Positions 24,142 to 35,282 of a DNA stretch of 64,000 bases are shown here, in pieces. Origin of the DNA: Aphis gossypii. Taxonomy: Eukaryota > Arthropoda > Insecta > Hemiptera > Aphididae. The notes under the pieces were generated by a model. That model worked only from the letters and a program-made list of their open reading frames with translations. It was not told the origin of the DNA and did no database searches. The stretch's first letter is position 1. Every line of letters starts with the position of its first letter. The position numbers and the translations under genes were made by a program. Location of the stretch: positions 22,444,001-22,508,000 of the forward strand of contig NC_065532.1 in assembly GCF_020184175.1 (NCBI RefSeq), read 5' to 3'.

Positions 24142-26130
24142 ATGAGCGACGGATTGCAATTATTAATAGTCAATATTGAGAAATGGATACTTGCCAAAAA
24201 AAAAAAAAAACAATTTATTTTGAATTTTTGTAACCTAGTTGATGTTAAACGAAGACAAGTTGGTGCAAACAGTAACAGAAAAAGTAAAACTTATATTTAT
24301 CATTTAACTGATGAAAATTCTCAATGTTTGGAAGTATGTAAATGGTTTTTTATTAACAACATTAGGTTTTAAAAAAAAATAATGATAGGTAATATACAAA
24401 GTGCTTAATACAACTCCAGTAGGAAATGTTTTACCAGAATTAAATATAAAAATAAATAAACCCCACAATAAATTTAAATATTCTGAGCTTATTGAGGAAT
24501 ATATACAGTCATTTAAACTAACAATTTCTCATTATAGACGCGAATATGCTCCAAATATACGTTATTTACCTATATAACTATTGTGATTATGCATCAAGAC
24601 CTAATTGAAAAATACCCAAACCAGAATGTATCATATAATCTTTACAGATGTAAATTAAAAAAAAAAAAATTCTTTTAGTAATTTGGTCACGAAGAGTGTG
24701 AACAATGTGAGGAGTTTAAGTAACACAATCTTGATGAAAATTCCATTCAAAAAGACTGTGAAATATGTGTAACATGAAAAATACACGAGACAAAATATAA
24801 AGATACAAGAAACTTATACAAAATACATTCAAGAGATCAAAATAATATTAATGATTGTGTCACAGTTTCTGCTGACTTACAAAAGGTAATTATGCTTCCA
24901 AGAGCGGAAATGTTTAAAAAAGTAATTTTTACAAGATGTATCATAGCATACCTACTGTAGTAACCAGTGATGGTTGCTGCACGCTTCTTTTACGACGAAG
25001 GCACTTTCCGTCGTAGGTTGGAAAGAAGAGGTATAAAATGCAAGCAATAAATTAATAAGACAAATGAAAATCTTTTATTAACTGTTAAATACTAAAATAA
25101 AGTCTTTCGATAGTGTAAGCACGTATATGTACTTAACTACCAGAGAGCAAGTAATTAAGAATTGTGACTAAGTCTAACTCTTACTCTAACTAGCTCTATG
25201 ATGAGGACTCCTATTTATATGGGACATACCGTGATTGAGGAGAGGATGATTGACGTCCAAGGAATAGCGTGATGTGCCTAAGCCAATCAAGAGGCAGCAT
25301 CAATGGTTCGACTCAGTGGCGTGATATAGTTCTAGGCCACTGGACTTTGAACTTACGTTTTTATGTAAAAAACGTCGGTTTACTACACTACCATGAAAGT
25401 TTTGTGCTTGTTGTAATTAAATCTCTTATTAATCCACTAGCTTATATTTGGTATGAAGGAACTACTGGTCGAAATAAAGAAGATATCATAAGTACATTCT
25501 ATAAGTTTTTAAAAAAACAGAGACGTTCCAAATATTCAAATTTGACTGGATAATAACTATTGAGCTAGCCAAAACAAAAATTGGTGTCTATTAACATTTC
25601 TTATTTATATTTTAAATTCAAGTGAAGTATTGATTAATCAAATTATTATATACTACTTTAAACCAGAGCATACATTTATGAACGCTGATAGTTTTCATCA
25701 TCAGATTAAATTAGCTTAAAAAAAAAACAAAAGAAAACACTTGATTTTAATGATTTTGAAGATGCTGTCTAGAGAGCAAATAAAGGGGAAGTTGATGTGG
25801 AAGTAATGGATTATACTAATTTTTATGATTGAAAAGATTACAAATCTACACAAAAATTACTAAACCCGATCTTACTCTCTATTAAAAGATATGGTATGCA
25901 TAAAAGCTGATAGAAGAATATTCACTTTAAAATTTAAAACTAAACATAGAGATAATGAGTATCAAGAAATGGACTTCTTATGTAAGAAGAATCTGAAAAG
26001 TAATGGAATTCAAAATCCTTTAGCAAAAATTAAACCATGTGGAGTTCCTAAAGAAACAACGGATAGCATATTAAAAAATTTAAACCAAATTTTTCCAGAA
26101 AATAGAAAAAATTTTTTGAGAAAATCTTAA
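24142..26130 (+). pseudogene. Uncharacterised insect transposase-like gene, broken
   Basis: Belongs to a repetitive, uncharacterised insect protein family I recognise by pattern, not by name. Segments in order: KSKTYIYHLTD (about 24280), HYRREYAPNIRYLP (about 24532), a Cys-rich stretch near 24690-24770, TVSADLQKVIMLPRAEMFKK (about 24864-24920), then after an inserted LTR YIWYEGTTGRNKEDIISTFY (about 25443-25502), QNKNWCLLTF, YFKPEHTFMNADSFHHQ (about 25656-25706), and a tail ending at 26130. Asp residues in SADLQ and MNADSFHH, with a presumed third near 25553, suggest an RNase H-like DDE/D nuclease (inference). Many stops and frame changes. A solo LTR splits it. Confidence 0.6.
24956..25387 (-). 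repeat. Solo LTR with 4-bp target duplication
   Basis: A 432-bp LTR beginning TGTAGTAACC and ending GGTTTACTACA, flanked by CTAC on both sides (24952-24955 and 25388-25391). No internal element sequence is present, so it is a solo LTR left by recombination. It resembles the LTR at 61561-62153 in its TGTAGT...ACTACA ends, an ACGACGAAG phrase near the start, and a TTATTAACTG phrase. By that match it is in the same (minus) orientation. Confidence 0.85.
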
Positions 26131-26139
26131 TCATATGTA

Positions 26140-27500
26140 ATTTAAATAAACTTATAATAATGTCTTAATTTTATAATAATCCTTAAAGTTCTAACTCTAT
26201 CCATAATAATTAAAATAATAAAAAAAAAAAAATGATTACTAATTGATTTTAAAAACTGTGTGTTGTATTTATTTTAATTTGGTGTCTATAAATATTATAG
26301 ATATTTATTTTTAGTATAATAATATTAAATTAAAGAATTTATACTACCTCTCATCTTTTTCAATTGACATATTATCATGAATGTGTTGTATTCAATATGT
26401 ACAAGTTGTTATAAAAATAGTATATCACAAACAAATTTCTTTATTTTATACCGCTATTCTTTTTAAGGGGAAATTTACACCGGTTTGGACCAACGAATTT
26501 CTTAGTAAAGTAATAACTAATAAGTACAATAATAATATAGTCCATAATTCAGTAGATCTACTGTTGTAAATGAGCAACTATAATGACGCGAATTATTGCG
26601 GATGCGGGATGAGGTTGTAGTGCAGTGCATGGTAACGGATTGGCAGGGGTGGCTCGTCAGAAGAGACATTGAGATTGAGTCTCCCCCTTAAAAAAACCCA
26701 GTTACTTGTAAATAATAATTAATTAAAATAAAAAAGCATAAATTATTTTTATTTGAATTGAAAATATAATATTATATAATTTATATCGTTTTCTTTGTTT
26801 ATTATTATAAATTGAAAGCCACCAAGTCTAAAACCTATAAATAGTTATTTTAATAGAAATACTATTTAAGTTTTATCGACGACGGTGACTGTCACCGTTA
26901 CAGTGAAACTGCCGCTCGAAAGTTTCAATCATAACATGTAAAATGGTATGGCCGGTTTGATGGAGGGCCGGAGGGGGCAGGGAGAATAAGCTGCGTATTA
27001 TAGACTATTGAGACTGGGTTCACGACAATAATTTCTGTACCGCGCGCCGTTCTTAGTCGCCGCCGCCGTCATAATTTAATGTATTTTTATGATTTAATAA
27101 CTATAACAAGTTTACTACAGGGTTTTATACTATCTTCTATTTGATATTTGTTATATTTTTAATTATTTTAAAAATGCAAAGACAATTTTTTTTTTACAAA
27201 GAGATTTTATAAATATCAGATTATTCATGGTTTTAAAAGTAACAATTTACAATTTATTTATTACTTATACATGTTGGCTACACTGAGCTGTAATTCTTTA
27301 GTAACAAAATTAATTTTTTCTTTACATTTTAGTATCTAATTAACCATTGTTAAACCAAGTTGTGTTTTATGTTTTTTTTCTATCTTCTCTTAAGAATATA
27401 TTTTTTTATAGTTATACGTTTTGATTTTCAATGTCATTTAAAAACATGAACTTACAAAAAACAAGCAATGACATTTCTTCATTAGTTTCTTTAGTGTGAA
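26140..27500. other. AT-rich sequence, no gene
   Basis: No coding similarity. At about 26610-26700 and 26940-27070 there are GC-rich patches (GGCAGGGGTGGCTCGTC, and GCCGGAGGGGGCAGGG) that look like edges of small DNA transposons, but no matching inverted ends were found. Confidence 0.35.
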
Positions 27501-27506
27501 GTAAAT

Positions 27507-27795
27507 CAATCCGGAATACGTTACATTTACATCCAGATTAAAAACGTATGATATATTACCATCAAAAATACCTCAAAATAAATATTTATTGGCTGATTGT
27601 GGTTTCATATACAGAGGAGTAAAAGATGTTGTAGAATGTTTTTCCTGCGGACTTGTCTTATACGATTGGAAAAAAGACGATATACCATGGATTAAACACT
27701 CGAGACATAATCCAGAATGTATAATACTATATGCATTATTATCAAAAGGAAATCACTTTGTTGAATATGTAAAAACCAAATGTGGAAGAGCTTAA
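27507..27795 (+). pseudogene. Single BIR-domain protein fragment
   Basis: An open stretch of about 95 codons encoding one baculoviral IAP repeat, a zinc-binding fold that binds caspases or IAP antagonists in IAP proteins. It starts with SRLKTYDILPSKIP, continues LADCGFIYRGVKDVVECFSC and DDIPWIKHSRHNPEC, and shows the CX2C...HX6C zinc ligands. A stop lies just upstream and there is no Met before the domain, so it is either an internal exon or a gene that lost its start. No RING domain follows. It lies about 460 bp upstream of a PC4-like fragment on the same strand. Single-BIR proteins occur in viruses and mobile elements as well as hosts. Confidence 0.7.
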
Positions 27796-28255
27796 TGTAA
27801 TTGTGAAATTGAATCATATGATATCACTTGTTAGTATATTAAGATTTATGAATAAAAAAAATGTTATATAATAGTTATCGAATAAATTATCGAATTATAT
27901 TAAACAACTTAAATGTGTTATTATTCAACCCTTTATCTTATAAATACGTGACCTAATGGATAAGCCGTGAAGTACTGTTTAAATAATATAAGGTTTAATT
28001 TCAGGTTTGATGCAAATTAATGTAAACATATAATCATTAATATTAATAATTCTCCTCCCCCTCCACACTTATCAATTAGGTCAATCAGGTAATGTTTTTT
28101 TTTTTTTTTTTTAAATTTTAGTATAAAATGTTGTTATATTTAGCAATATTATCAGTATATGATAAACACTCTAACAATCATAGCACTACTTTAACAAACC
28201 TAATTCATTTGAATAAAAAAAAATCAATAAGAATTTAAAGACCGCTAGCTACAAT
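27796..28255. other. Spacer between BIR and PC4-like fragments
   Basis: AT-rich, with an 18-base T-run near 28096-28112. No coding sequence seen. Confidence 0.4.
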
Positions 28256-28486
28256 ATGATTTCGCTAGTTGTTTCAAAGTCAATATTCGAAATTCGACCG
28301 TATGGTAAAAAAAGTGTAACAGTTGGATTGCTTGTTAACAAAAAGCTTTCAATCGTTATATTAATAGAATATAAAATAACTAAAAAGATTTTAAACCTTG
28401 ATCTTGAAAAATGGCTTACATTAATGTGTGAAAATAATTACAATGTAATTATCGATAATCTGCAAACTCGATGTAAACGTGTAAGT
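28256..28486 (+). pseudogene. PC4-like protein, 5' part only
   Basis: Encodes about 76 residues starting MISLVVSKSIFEIRPYGKKS, homologous by eye over its whole length to the gene at 38476-38111 (shared KSIF.IRP..KKSVTVG.LVNK core and a C-terminal helix region with LTLMC..NY). Both copies have TACAATATGAT at the start, which supports this start codon. The arrangement, short beta strands rich in K/R then a Trp-containing helix (EKWLTLM), resembles the PC4/Sub1 single-stranded-DNA-binding fold; that is inference. Homology stops at CKRV (28482), where unrelated GC-richer sequence begins, so the 3' part was lost. Confidence 0.55.
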
Positions 28487-28798
28487 GTCCAGTTTCAACC
28501 GCAGCGGTAGAAATCATCCGGTTGTTCGGTTCGATCGAAATACATTGTTTTGAATTGGACCGATCACACCATCCTAAAATTAACGCTGCGGCCATCCGGT
28601 TCAAAAATAAACCGCGTCGTGTTGCGGTTGTGAAGACCACCCGGACAATCGAATGTCCATCAAAACACATGCATTTGTATTGAGTCGGTCACATTGACGT
28701 ACGCGACCGGACGAGTCACATCATTCCATGCCTGTTATTACTTTTTAATTACTGTCATTACCATTTTGTCATTTTATGTTTTAAATAAATTTTAAAAA
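28487..28798 (+). other. GC-richer 5' region of a MADF gene
   Basis: Sharp change in composition at about 28487: GC-rich with GGTTCG/CCGGTT phrases. No ORF of note. It probably is the end and promoter region of the element carrying the MADF exon. Confidence 0.4.
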
Positions 28799-28972
28799 TG
28801 TTTGATGTCGATAAATTTATTGATTGCATTCGCGATAATAATGCTATTTGGGAGACAAGCTCCAAAGAATACATGGACAGGAATATAAAGGCCCCAAGTT
28901 GGTTAAATGTAGAAAAAGCTGTATATGAAGATTGGAACGAGTTATGAACTAAAGAAAAAGATAACCGAGGTA
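28799..28972 (+). pseudogene. MADF/Myb-SANT-like exon (PIF/Harbinger type)
   Basis: Starts MFDVDKFIDCIRDNNAIWET and continues through KEYMDRNIKAP, SWLNVEKAVYEDW and DWNEL, the pattern of a MADF DNA-binding domain (Trp-spaced three-helix fold). A stop (TGA, about 28945) interrupts the frame before a GTAAAA donor near 28973. MADF proteins accompany PIF/Harbinger transposases in insects; no transposase is present here, so this is a truncated copy or a decayed domesticated gene. Confidence 0.6.
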
Positions 28973-29464
28973 AAATTTTGTTATAATTTAGTACCTTGAT
29001 AATTTAGGCCTGGATTAACATTATCGTTAGCCCTAGGCCCCTAGCCCCTACAGGGCCATTGTCAAATATTTAAATTATTCTCATTGGGAGAAAAAGTGTG
29101 GAATCTCTGTTAAACTTTTAAAAAGAAAAATAGGCATTTACAGCATAAAAATCTAATATAAACTTAACTATTATAACTTTTTATAGGATAACAGTTTTAG
29201 CAAATCCTAAAAACAATTCATTTTATTCCAAATTATATATAATTAAACTGTCAAAAACTATAAAATAAAACCACTCTCTATTAAACCATTTTGCGTTTTA
29301 CAATAAAATCATAGCCATAATTTTTCGTAGACATTAGGCACAGTTCCTATTATAACAGTGCCTATGCGTTAATAGGGCATTAAATGAGTAATAAATTATG
29401 TACCTTGCAAGGTATATATTTGATAGTCAACACAAAAAATATCATAAAAATATAATATATATTA
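28973..29464. other. Spacer with hAT-like terminal phrases
   Basis: Contains GGCCTGGATTAAC and CCCTAGGCCCCTAGCCCC (about 29005-29050), phrases typical of small non-autonomous hAT termini. No paired end with a duplication was found. No gene. Confidence 0.35.
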
Positions 29465-31044
29465 TAATATATACTTTCAATATCTTCTTCAGTATTCAAA
29501 TTGGCAACTTGATCTGACGGAAAACCAACTGATGCAACTCCTAATCTCACTGGGCAACCAAACATTGCTTCATATGGCGATCTTCCTATACCTTAAGATA
29601 AATCGAATGGAGATATCATAATTCTGGTTTTTTAATAAGATTCACATGGAAAAGGGCTATAAATATTTTATGTTTTAATTTATTTAAAAAAAAAAAATTG
29701 AAGATAGCCATTTTGTAGAATTTATTTTTCTGAAAATATTGACGTTTCAACATTCATTTTTACTATTTTTTCTAGTTTCGAAAAAACTACGAATTATTTA
29801 ATACGATAGTGGTTTTGATTGTATCAAACATAGACCCTCGTGCTCGTACGGCCGGCGATCGCTTTTAGTGTGTTTATTGAAACTAGAAAAAATATTAAAA
29901 ATCAGGAAATTAAAATGTTGAAATGCCAATATGTTCAGAAAAATAAACTCTACAAAATGGCTATCTTCATTTTTTTTTAAATAATTAAATAAAAAAATTT
30001 TTTTTTAACTTTTATCAAAAATTCAAATATAAAATATTTGTAATTCTTGTCCCTATTAATTTTAATAGAATGGGTTAATTGCACGGGACACCCTGTATAT
30101 TATTTTTGCTCTATTTAGGTACCTGAGTGGAACGCACGATTTTTTTGAAACTGAATAAATTTTAATGCTGTTGGCCAGTAAGTTGAGTTATTTTCCGCCA
30201 TCCAAGTAGCCAGTATATCTTCAACATCTCGATTGGCTCTTTCTATTGACCCTTGCGATTGACTGTGTCGGGGTTTTCCATGCACGATTTTTATGTCCCC
30301 CCCCCACATTTCATTGAGTTCTGTTATAATTTTATTGACAAATTCTCTGCCATTATCGGAGTGTAAAATGGCTGGTGCTCCAAAAATGGTGTAAATATCC
30401 ATTAAATTAAAAGCAATTTCTTCGGCACGTTTAGTTATTAGAGGTCTTAGAATCACAAATTATGTTTAATGATCCTGATAATTTATAATGTAACGAAAAT
30501 CATTAAAACTTTGTGACTGCATGTCTATGAGATCCATCTGCGCAAGTGAATTAAATGCTTTATGTAATATAGGTTTGGAAACTAGTCCTCTTTTTGGATT
30601 AGACGATTTTTTCTCGCAGTGGATACAAAGTTTCAAATACGTCATAATGGCTTCTTTTGTAATATTACAATATTTTTGTTTAAGTTCAGATACCATCCTA
30701 TCTCGACCACCATGACCAATAGAAGTATGAAATATATTTAGAATATCAAATAAATCCTTGTTAGTAACATAGTAAATTACATTAGATGCAGTATCTTTTA
30801 CACTTTTAATAAGATACTCTTTTCCACTTATTGTTATTACATCGTACTTACGAACATTCTTATAATCCTTAGGAACTTTCTTTAAACCTGGTGTATTCAA
30901 TGAAGTTTTGGAATGTTTTACTTCTTGCAGCCATTTGTTATATTCCTCGACACTTAAAAATGATTTATTGTCATGCTTTTTAAGCAATAATAAATCAATT
31001 GATTTATTACATTTTTCACGCATATTGGCTAACTCCATTATCAA
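29465..31044 (-). pseudogene. KRBA2-like DDE integrase, broken
   Basis: Integrase-like protein of the KRAB-A-domain-2/Ginger-related group. Reading from 31044: an N-terminal domain, the HHCC zinc motif (FHTSIGHGG, CIHCEKK), then the core with Asp in QMDLIDMQS, Asp in HSDNGREF and Glu in SIERANRDVEDIL, so all three catalytic residues are present. Two stops three codons apart (NYQDH*T*FV, about 30466-30457) interrupt it. The C-terminal SPYEAMFG region (29588-29465) is separated from the rest by a 526-bp insertion (29594-30119). Removing the insertion and one TACCT restores the frame. Confidence 0.85.
29594..30119. mobile_element. 526-bp insertion with foldback structure
   Basis: Flanked by TACCT on both sides (29589-29593 and 30120-30124). 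It lies between two adjacent codons of the integrase pseudogene. Two roughly 95-bp inverted arms (about 29685-29780 and 29879-29980), both containing GAAGATAGCCATTTTGTAGA, surround a loop of about 100 bases. Near the right edge is CGGGACACCCTGTATA, a phrase common at termini of insect mariner-like MITEs. Superfamily not assigned. Confidence 0.7.
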
Positions 31045-31175
31045 AAATTATAAGGTCACACACTTCACAACGATACTGTAACACGACTGAAAGTATGTAC
31101 GATACTATTAAACGACTAAAATTATGTACGATTATTTTGTCAGAGGGAACAGGTAATGCGATAAATCAAGATAAC

Positions 31176-34100
31176 CAGGCGCGTAGCCAGGGGGGGTGTT
31201 ACAGGTGTAGTAACACCCCCCCTCAGCCGTGGTATACTAGATTTTTTTTTGTATCAATATAAAGATGCATCATAAACACGATTTATCTTAGATCGTGGTA
31301 TACACTTATTTAACAAAATGAAATATACGATAACAAAAATGTAAAGCACTAAAGCCGGGATCCGGCATTAATTACTATTTTAGACCGTTCTGTGACGTTT
31401 TATAGATTACTCATTTACTCGTTTCATACACGATTTAATATATTATCTTTTCATGCGGCGCGTACGTAAGAGTAAACGTTTACAACTTCATAATTATTGA
31501 TTATATAATTATCATGATGAACTATACATAGATATCAGCTATCAGCAGCTATGATCTATCCGATTGTTATTTCACTTATCAGTTCTGTGATAACAAATAA
31601 AACTAATTAATAAAATAATATGTTCATAAGTGTTATTTATGTATGCAATATCCAATAAGTTCAACGTTTTTTACATTTTAAATAATTATTAATTATGGAG
31701 TCTACCAAGAAAGGAATTAAAAGAAAAAACACTATTTTAACATACTACACAAAAACACCTAAATTACAAGCTGATTATCTCGGCGAAAAGGACAAATTAG
31801 TAAGTGGTTTAAAATTGTAAAAGTCGAAAATGATTCTATTATATTGTGTTATACCAATTAAATGACTACATTTTAATTAGAATGAAACAGAAGTGGTAGT
31901 ATCATTAGCTGAATCTGCAGTAACTCCATTAAATCACAATTTACAATCCATGTCTAAACAGCACAATGAAAATAACAAATTAGTAAATATTACAAATCAA
32001 ATTGCATGTATTAATATTTTGTGTGTAAATTTAAAATTTAAATTTTATTAGATTGAATCATCAGCTCTTCAAACAGTTATTACTCCTACACAAATAGATA
32101 TTGGTTTATTTATTGGTCAATTTGAACAACCCACATCTCAGGTAGAAAATATTTTTACTTGTATACCTAATACCTTATAAAATAATATTTTAGATTTTAA
32201 GTTGTAAATGATTTAAGTTAATTAATATTATCTGTTTAATATATATATATTAATCAGTATAATATGAAATAAGTGCATATAATACAATGTGTTGAAAGAA
32301 GAAACATAGTAATAGTACAGTATACTGTAGTTCAGAGATCACTGTTTAAATAGTAAAAGTAAAGTATATTATAATTATTGTTAAGTAACTTTTATTTTAG
32401 GTTTTTTTATCAAAATAATGCTTTTTGCATCTTGACTTCTTGATAATAATTATTGAATACATTTGCTGCAGAACTAAAATTTACTAAAATGTACAATATA
32501 TCTCTAGAATAATTATATTATGCTTTTTGTACATTTTGCTAATCTGCACATATTATATACCTAAATACATAATGCATGGGGCTTTCAATTTTGCAAGTTA
32601 TAAAATTAATGTTTATTTTCTGTAAAGTGCATGTATTATATTTTTTGTTATGATTACATTCACATATTATTATACCTATAACTCAATTTTAATTCTGATT
32701 GCATCTAATTCTGTAGTCATGTAATCTGTGGCACAACTATGCTTAATGCTCAACGCTTATTGCTTTTTTTTATTTTTTTAAGGTTAACTCTTCTCATCGG
32801 TATAACATTTTAAAGAACACATTTAATCCTGATACAACATTTAAATTTCCTGGTAGTGGTAAAAGGAATCTTAAATTTCAAATTAATTGGCTTAGTAGAT
32901 GGAAATGGTTGGCTTATTCAGTATCTTGCGATGGTGCTTTTTGTAAATATTGTATGTTGTTTTGTCCAAAAGAAATCAACACTCAAAAACTAGGTCAACT
33001 TGTCTTCGAAAAATTTAGTAATTGGCACTGTGCTGTAGAAAAATTTAATGCTCATCAAAAAACAAATTATCATATTACTGCCACATTAAGAGCTCATGAA
33101 TTTTTGTCTGTATTTGAAAATAAACAAGAAAGTATTGCTGTTAAACTTGATTCTAAATTAAAATTAGAAATTGAAAAAAATAGAAAAATGATGAGACCAA
33201 TAATAGAAACAATCTTACTCTGTGGTAGACAAGGTATTGCTCTTAGGGGACATACAGACAGTGGTCCTATTGATTTAAGTTCTTTATTCCTATCCAATAA
33301 TGAGGGAAATTTCAGAGTAATATTAAAATATATTCTTATGAATAGCAAAGATGAATTAAAAAATGATATTGAAAATCTTCCAAAAAATGCAACTTACATC
33401 AGTCCTGATATACAAAACGAAATTATAAATACAATAAACAGTTTAGTTATTAAGAAGCTTGTTACCAAAATAAATCAGGCAAAATGTTTTACAATCTTGG
33501 CAGATGAAACAACGGATGTAGCTGGGATAGAACAATTTTCTATGTGTGTTAGGTATTTTGACAAAGATACCATCAAAATAAGAGAGGATTTTCTTCAATT
33601 TGTACCAGTAACAGATATGAGTGGAAAAGGTTTAGCTCAAGTTTTGCTTGAATGTCTTGGAAATTTAGGAATTAACTTAAATTATCTCAGAGGACAAGGG
33701 TATGATGGAGCTTCTGCCATGCGAGGGCTATTCAATGGAGTGCAAGCAATAATAAAACAATCTTACCCATTAGCTTTATATATACACTGCTGTAGTCATT
33801 CATTAAACTTAGCTATATCTGATGCATGTGATGTAAAATCAATTCGAAATGCTGTTGGAATTATTCAGACAGTTTGTAGTTTTTTTAACACGCCTAAAAG
33901 ACAGGCTGTTCTGCAAAATTCTGTGGAACAAATTGCTCCGGATTCAAAAAAAACTAAATTAAAAATGTTATGCCCAACAAGATGGGTCGAACGACATGAA
34001 GCGATATTAGTATTTTTAGAACTTTTTGATTCAATAATTGACTCTTTAGAAACTATTTCAACATGGATTGATAGAGAAACGTCTTCAAAAGCAAGCAGTA

Positions 34101-35082
34101 TACTTTTCTCTTTAAAACAAGGAGAAACTCTACTTTCCATACATATTCTTGCAAAAGTGTTTTCATTAAGTATGCCATTAAGTCGTCAACTTCAAAAAGA
34201 AGACATAGATTTGTCCATATCAATGGAACTTGCAGATAATGTTATGAGTGCAGTATGTTCGTTGCGTACTAATGCTGCAAAAGAATTTAAAATGATATAC
34301 AGTGATGTTGAAAAAAAATGTGAATCATTGGGGATTATAATTTCAATACCTCGACTAGCTATAAACCGGACAAATCGTTTAAATATTTCAACAGAATCAC
34401 CTGAGGACTATTTTAGGATTTTAATTTTCATACCATTTTTAGATAATTTTTGTGAACAACTAAATGACAGATTTTTGAACCATAAGTCATTATTAAAACA
34501 ATTTACTTGTTTAATAAATGCAAACGAGAAAAATGAGACCGAATTTAAAGAGCTTTTAAAGACTTATTCTGCAGATATTGAAGCTGATGAAGTATCTGCA
34601 ATTGGCGAGTTTACAATATGGCATCAACAGGTAAAAAACAAAAACCCTAAAAATGCTACGGTAGCATTCATAAATTGCAATGAAGAAATATTCCCTACTG
34701 TTCATCGACTTTTAAAAATATTGATTACTTTACCAGTAACCACTGCAAGCAGTGAAAGATCTTTTTCCTCATTACGGCGCTTAAAAACATATTTGAGGAA
34801 CACAACTGGTGAAAATCGGTTGAATGGCTTAGCAGTTATGTATATTCATCGGGATTTAGTCGTAACCACTGACGAAATAATTGATACTCTAGCTTTAAAA
34901 AGTAGACGCATTAAATTAATTTAATTAAAAATAATATTTTTTTTTTGTATCAATTATAATAATATATATGTGTACAATTTAAATATACCTATGTAAAGTT
35001 ATCAATTTTTTGTGTGTATAATTTTTTCAATTGATTTTGAATAACACCCCCCCCCCCTTAGAAATTTCTGGCTACGCGCCTG
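31176..35082 (+). mobile_element. Complete DUF4371/ZMYM1-type hAT element
   Basis: The 3907-bp element has termini CAGGCGCGTAGCCAG (31176-31190) and CTGGCTACGCGCCTG (35068-35082), a perfect 8-bp duplication AAGATAAC (31168-31175 and 35083-35090), and G- and C-runs just inside each end. It carries a four-exon transposase gene with no disabling change. It inserted upstream of the KRBA2-like pseudogene. Confidence 0.95.
31695..34924 (+). CDS. DUF4371/TTF-type hAT transposase, intact, 4 exons
   Basis: Exons 31695-31799, 31881-31982, 32052-32141 and 32783-34924 are each bounded by GT-AG introns, all phase 0, giving an 812-aa protein. It starts MESTKKGIKRKNT with a basic N-terminus. The TTF-type finger (DGAFCKYCMLFCP, about 150-161) is followed by the DUF4371 region, first catalytic Asp in ILADETTD (about D340), second in GYDGASAMRG (about D407), HCCSHSLNLA, and the dimerisation domain with TASSERSFSSLRRLKTYLR (Glu about 757). 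Predicted to move its own element. Often annotated in insects as ZMYM1-like or 52-kDa repressor of PKR inhibitor-like. Possibly active. Confidence 0.92.
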
Positions 35083-35282
35083 AAGATAACTAATCGATAA
35101 CCACCTTGGAAAATAACGATAAATGACAATAATATAACATTGACTAAACTTACCAGTCAATTACGGAAACATACACCGATTGCCTACAATGACTGGTATG
35201 CACCGGCATTACTGACATTGCCTAGGCAATACCGTTATTGCCGGAATTACCGACAATGACGGTAACATATTGAATTAAATAT

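Noticed and set aside
26610..27070. hAT or MITE ends from CAGGGGTGGCTCGTC
   Set aside because: No inverted partner and no target duplication could be identified.
29980..30119. Complete mariner MITE from the CGGGACACCCTGTATA phrase
   Set aside because: No matching inverted end with a TA duplication was found on the left side; only the TACCT-bounded insertion is supported.
33865..34140. Minus-strand ORF of 91 codons, and a similar one at 33094-33348
   Set aside because: Both are antisense to the intact DUF4371-type transposase.
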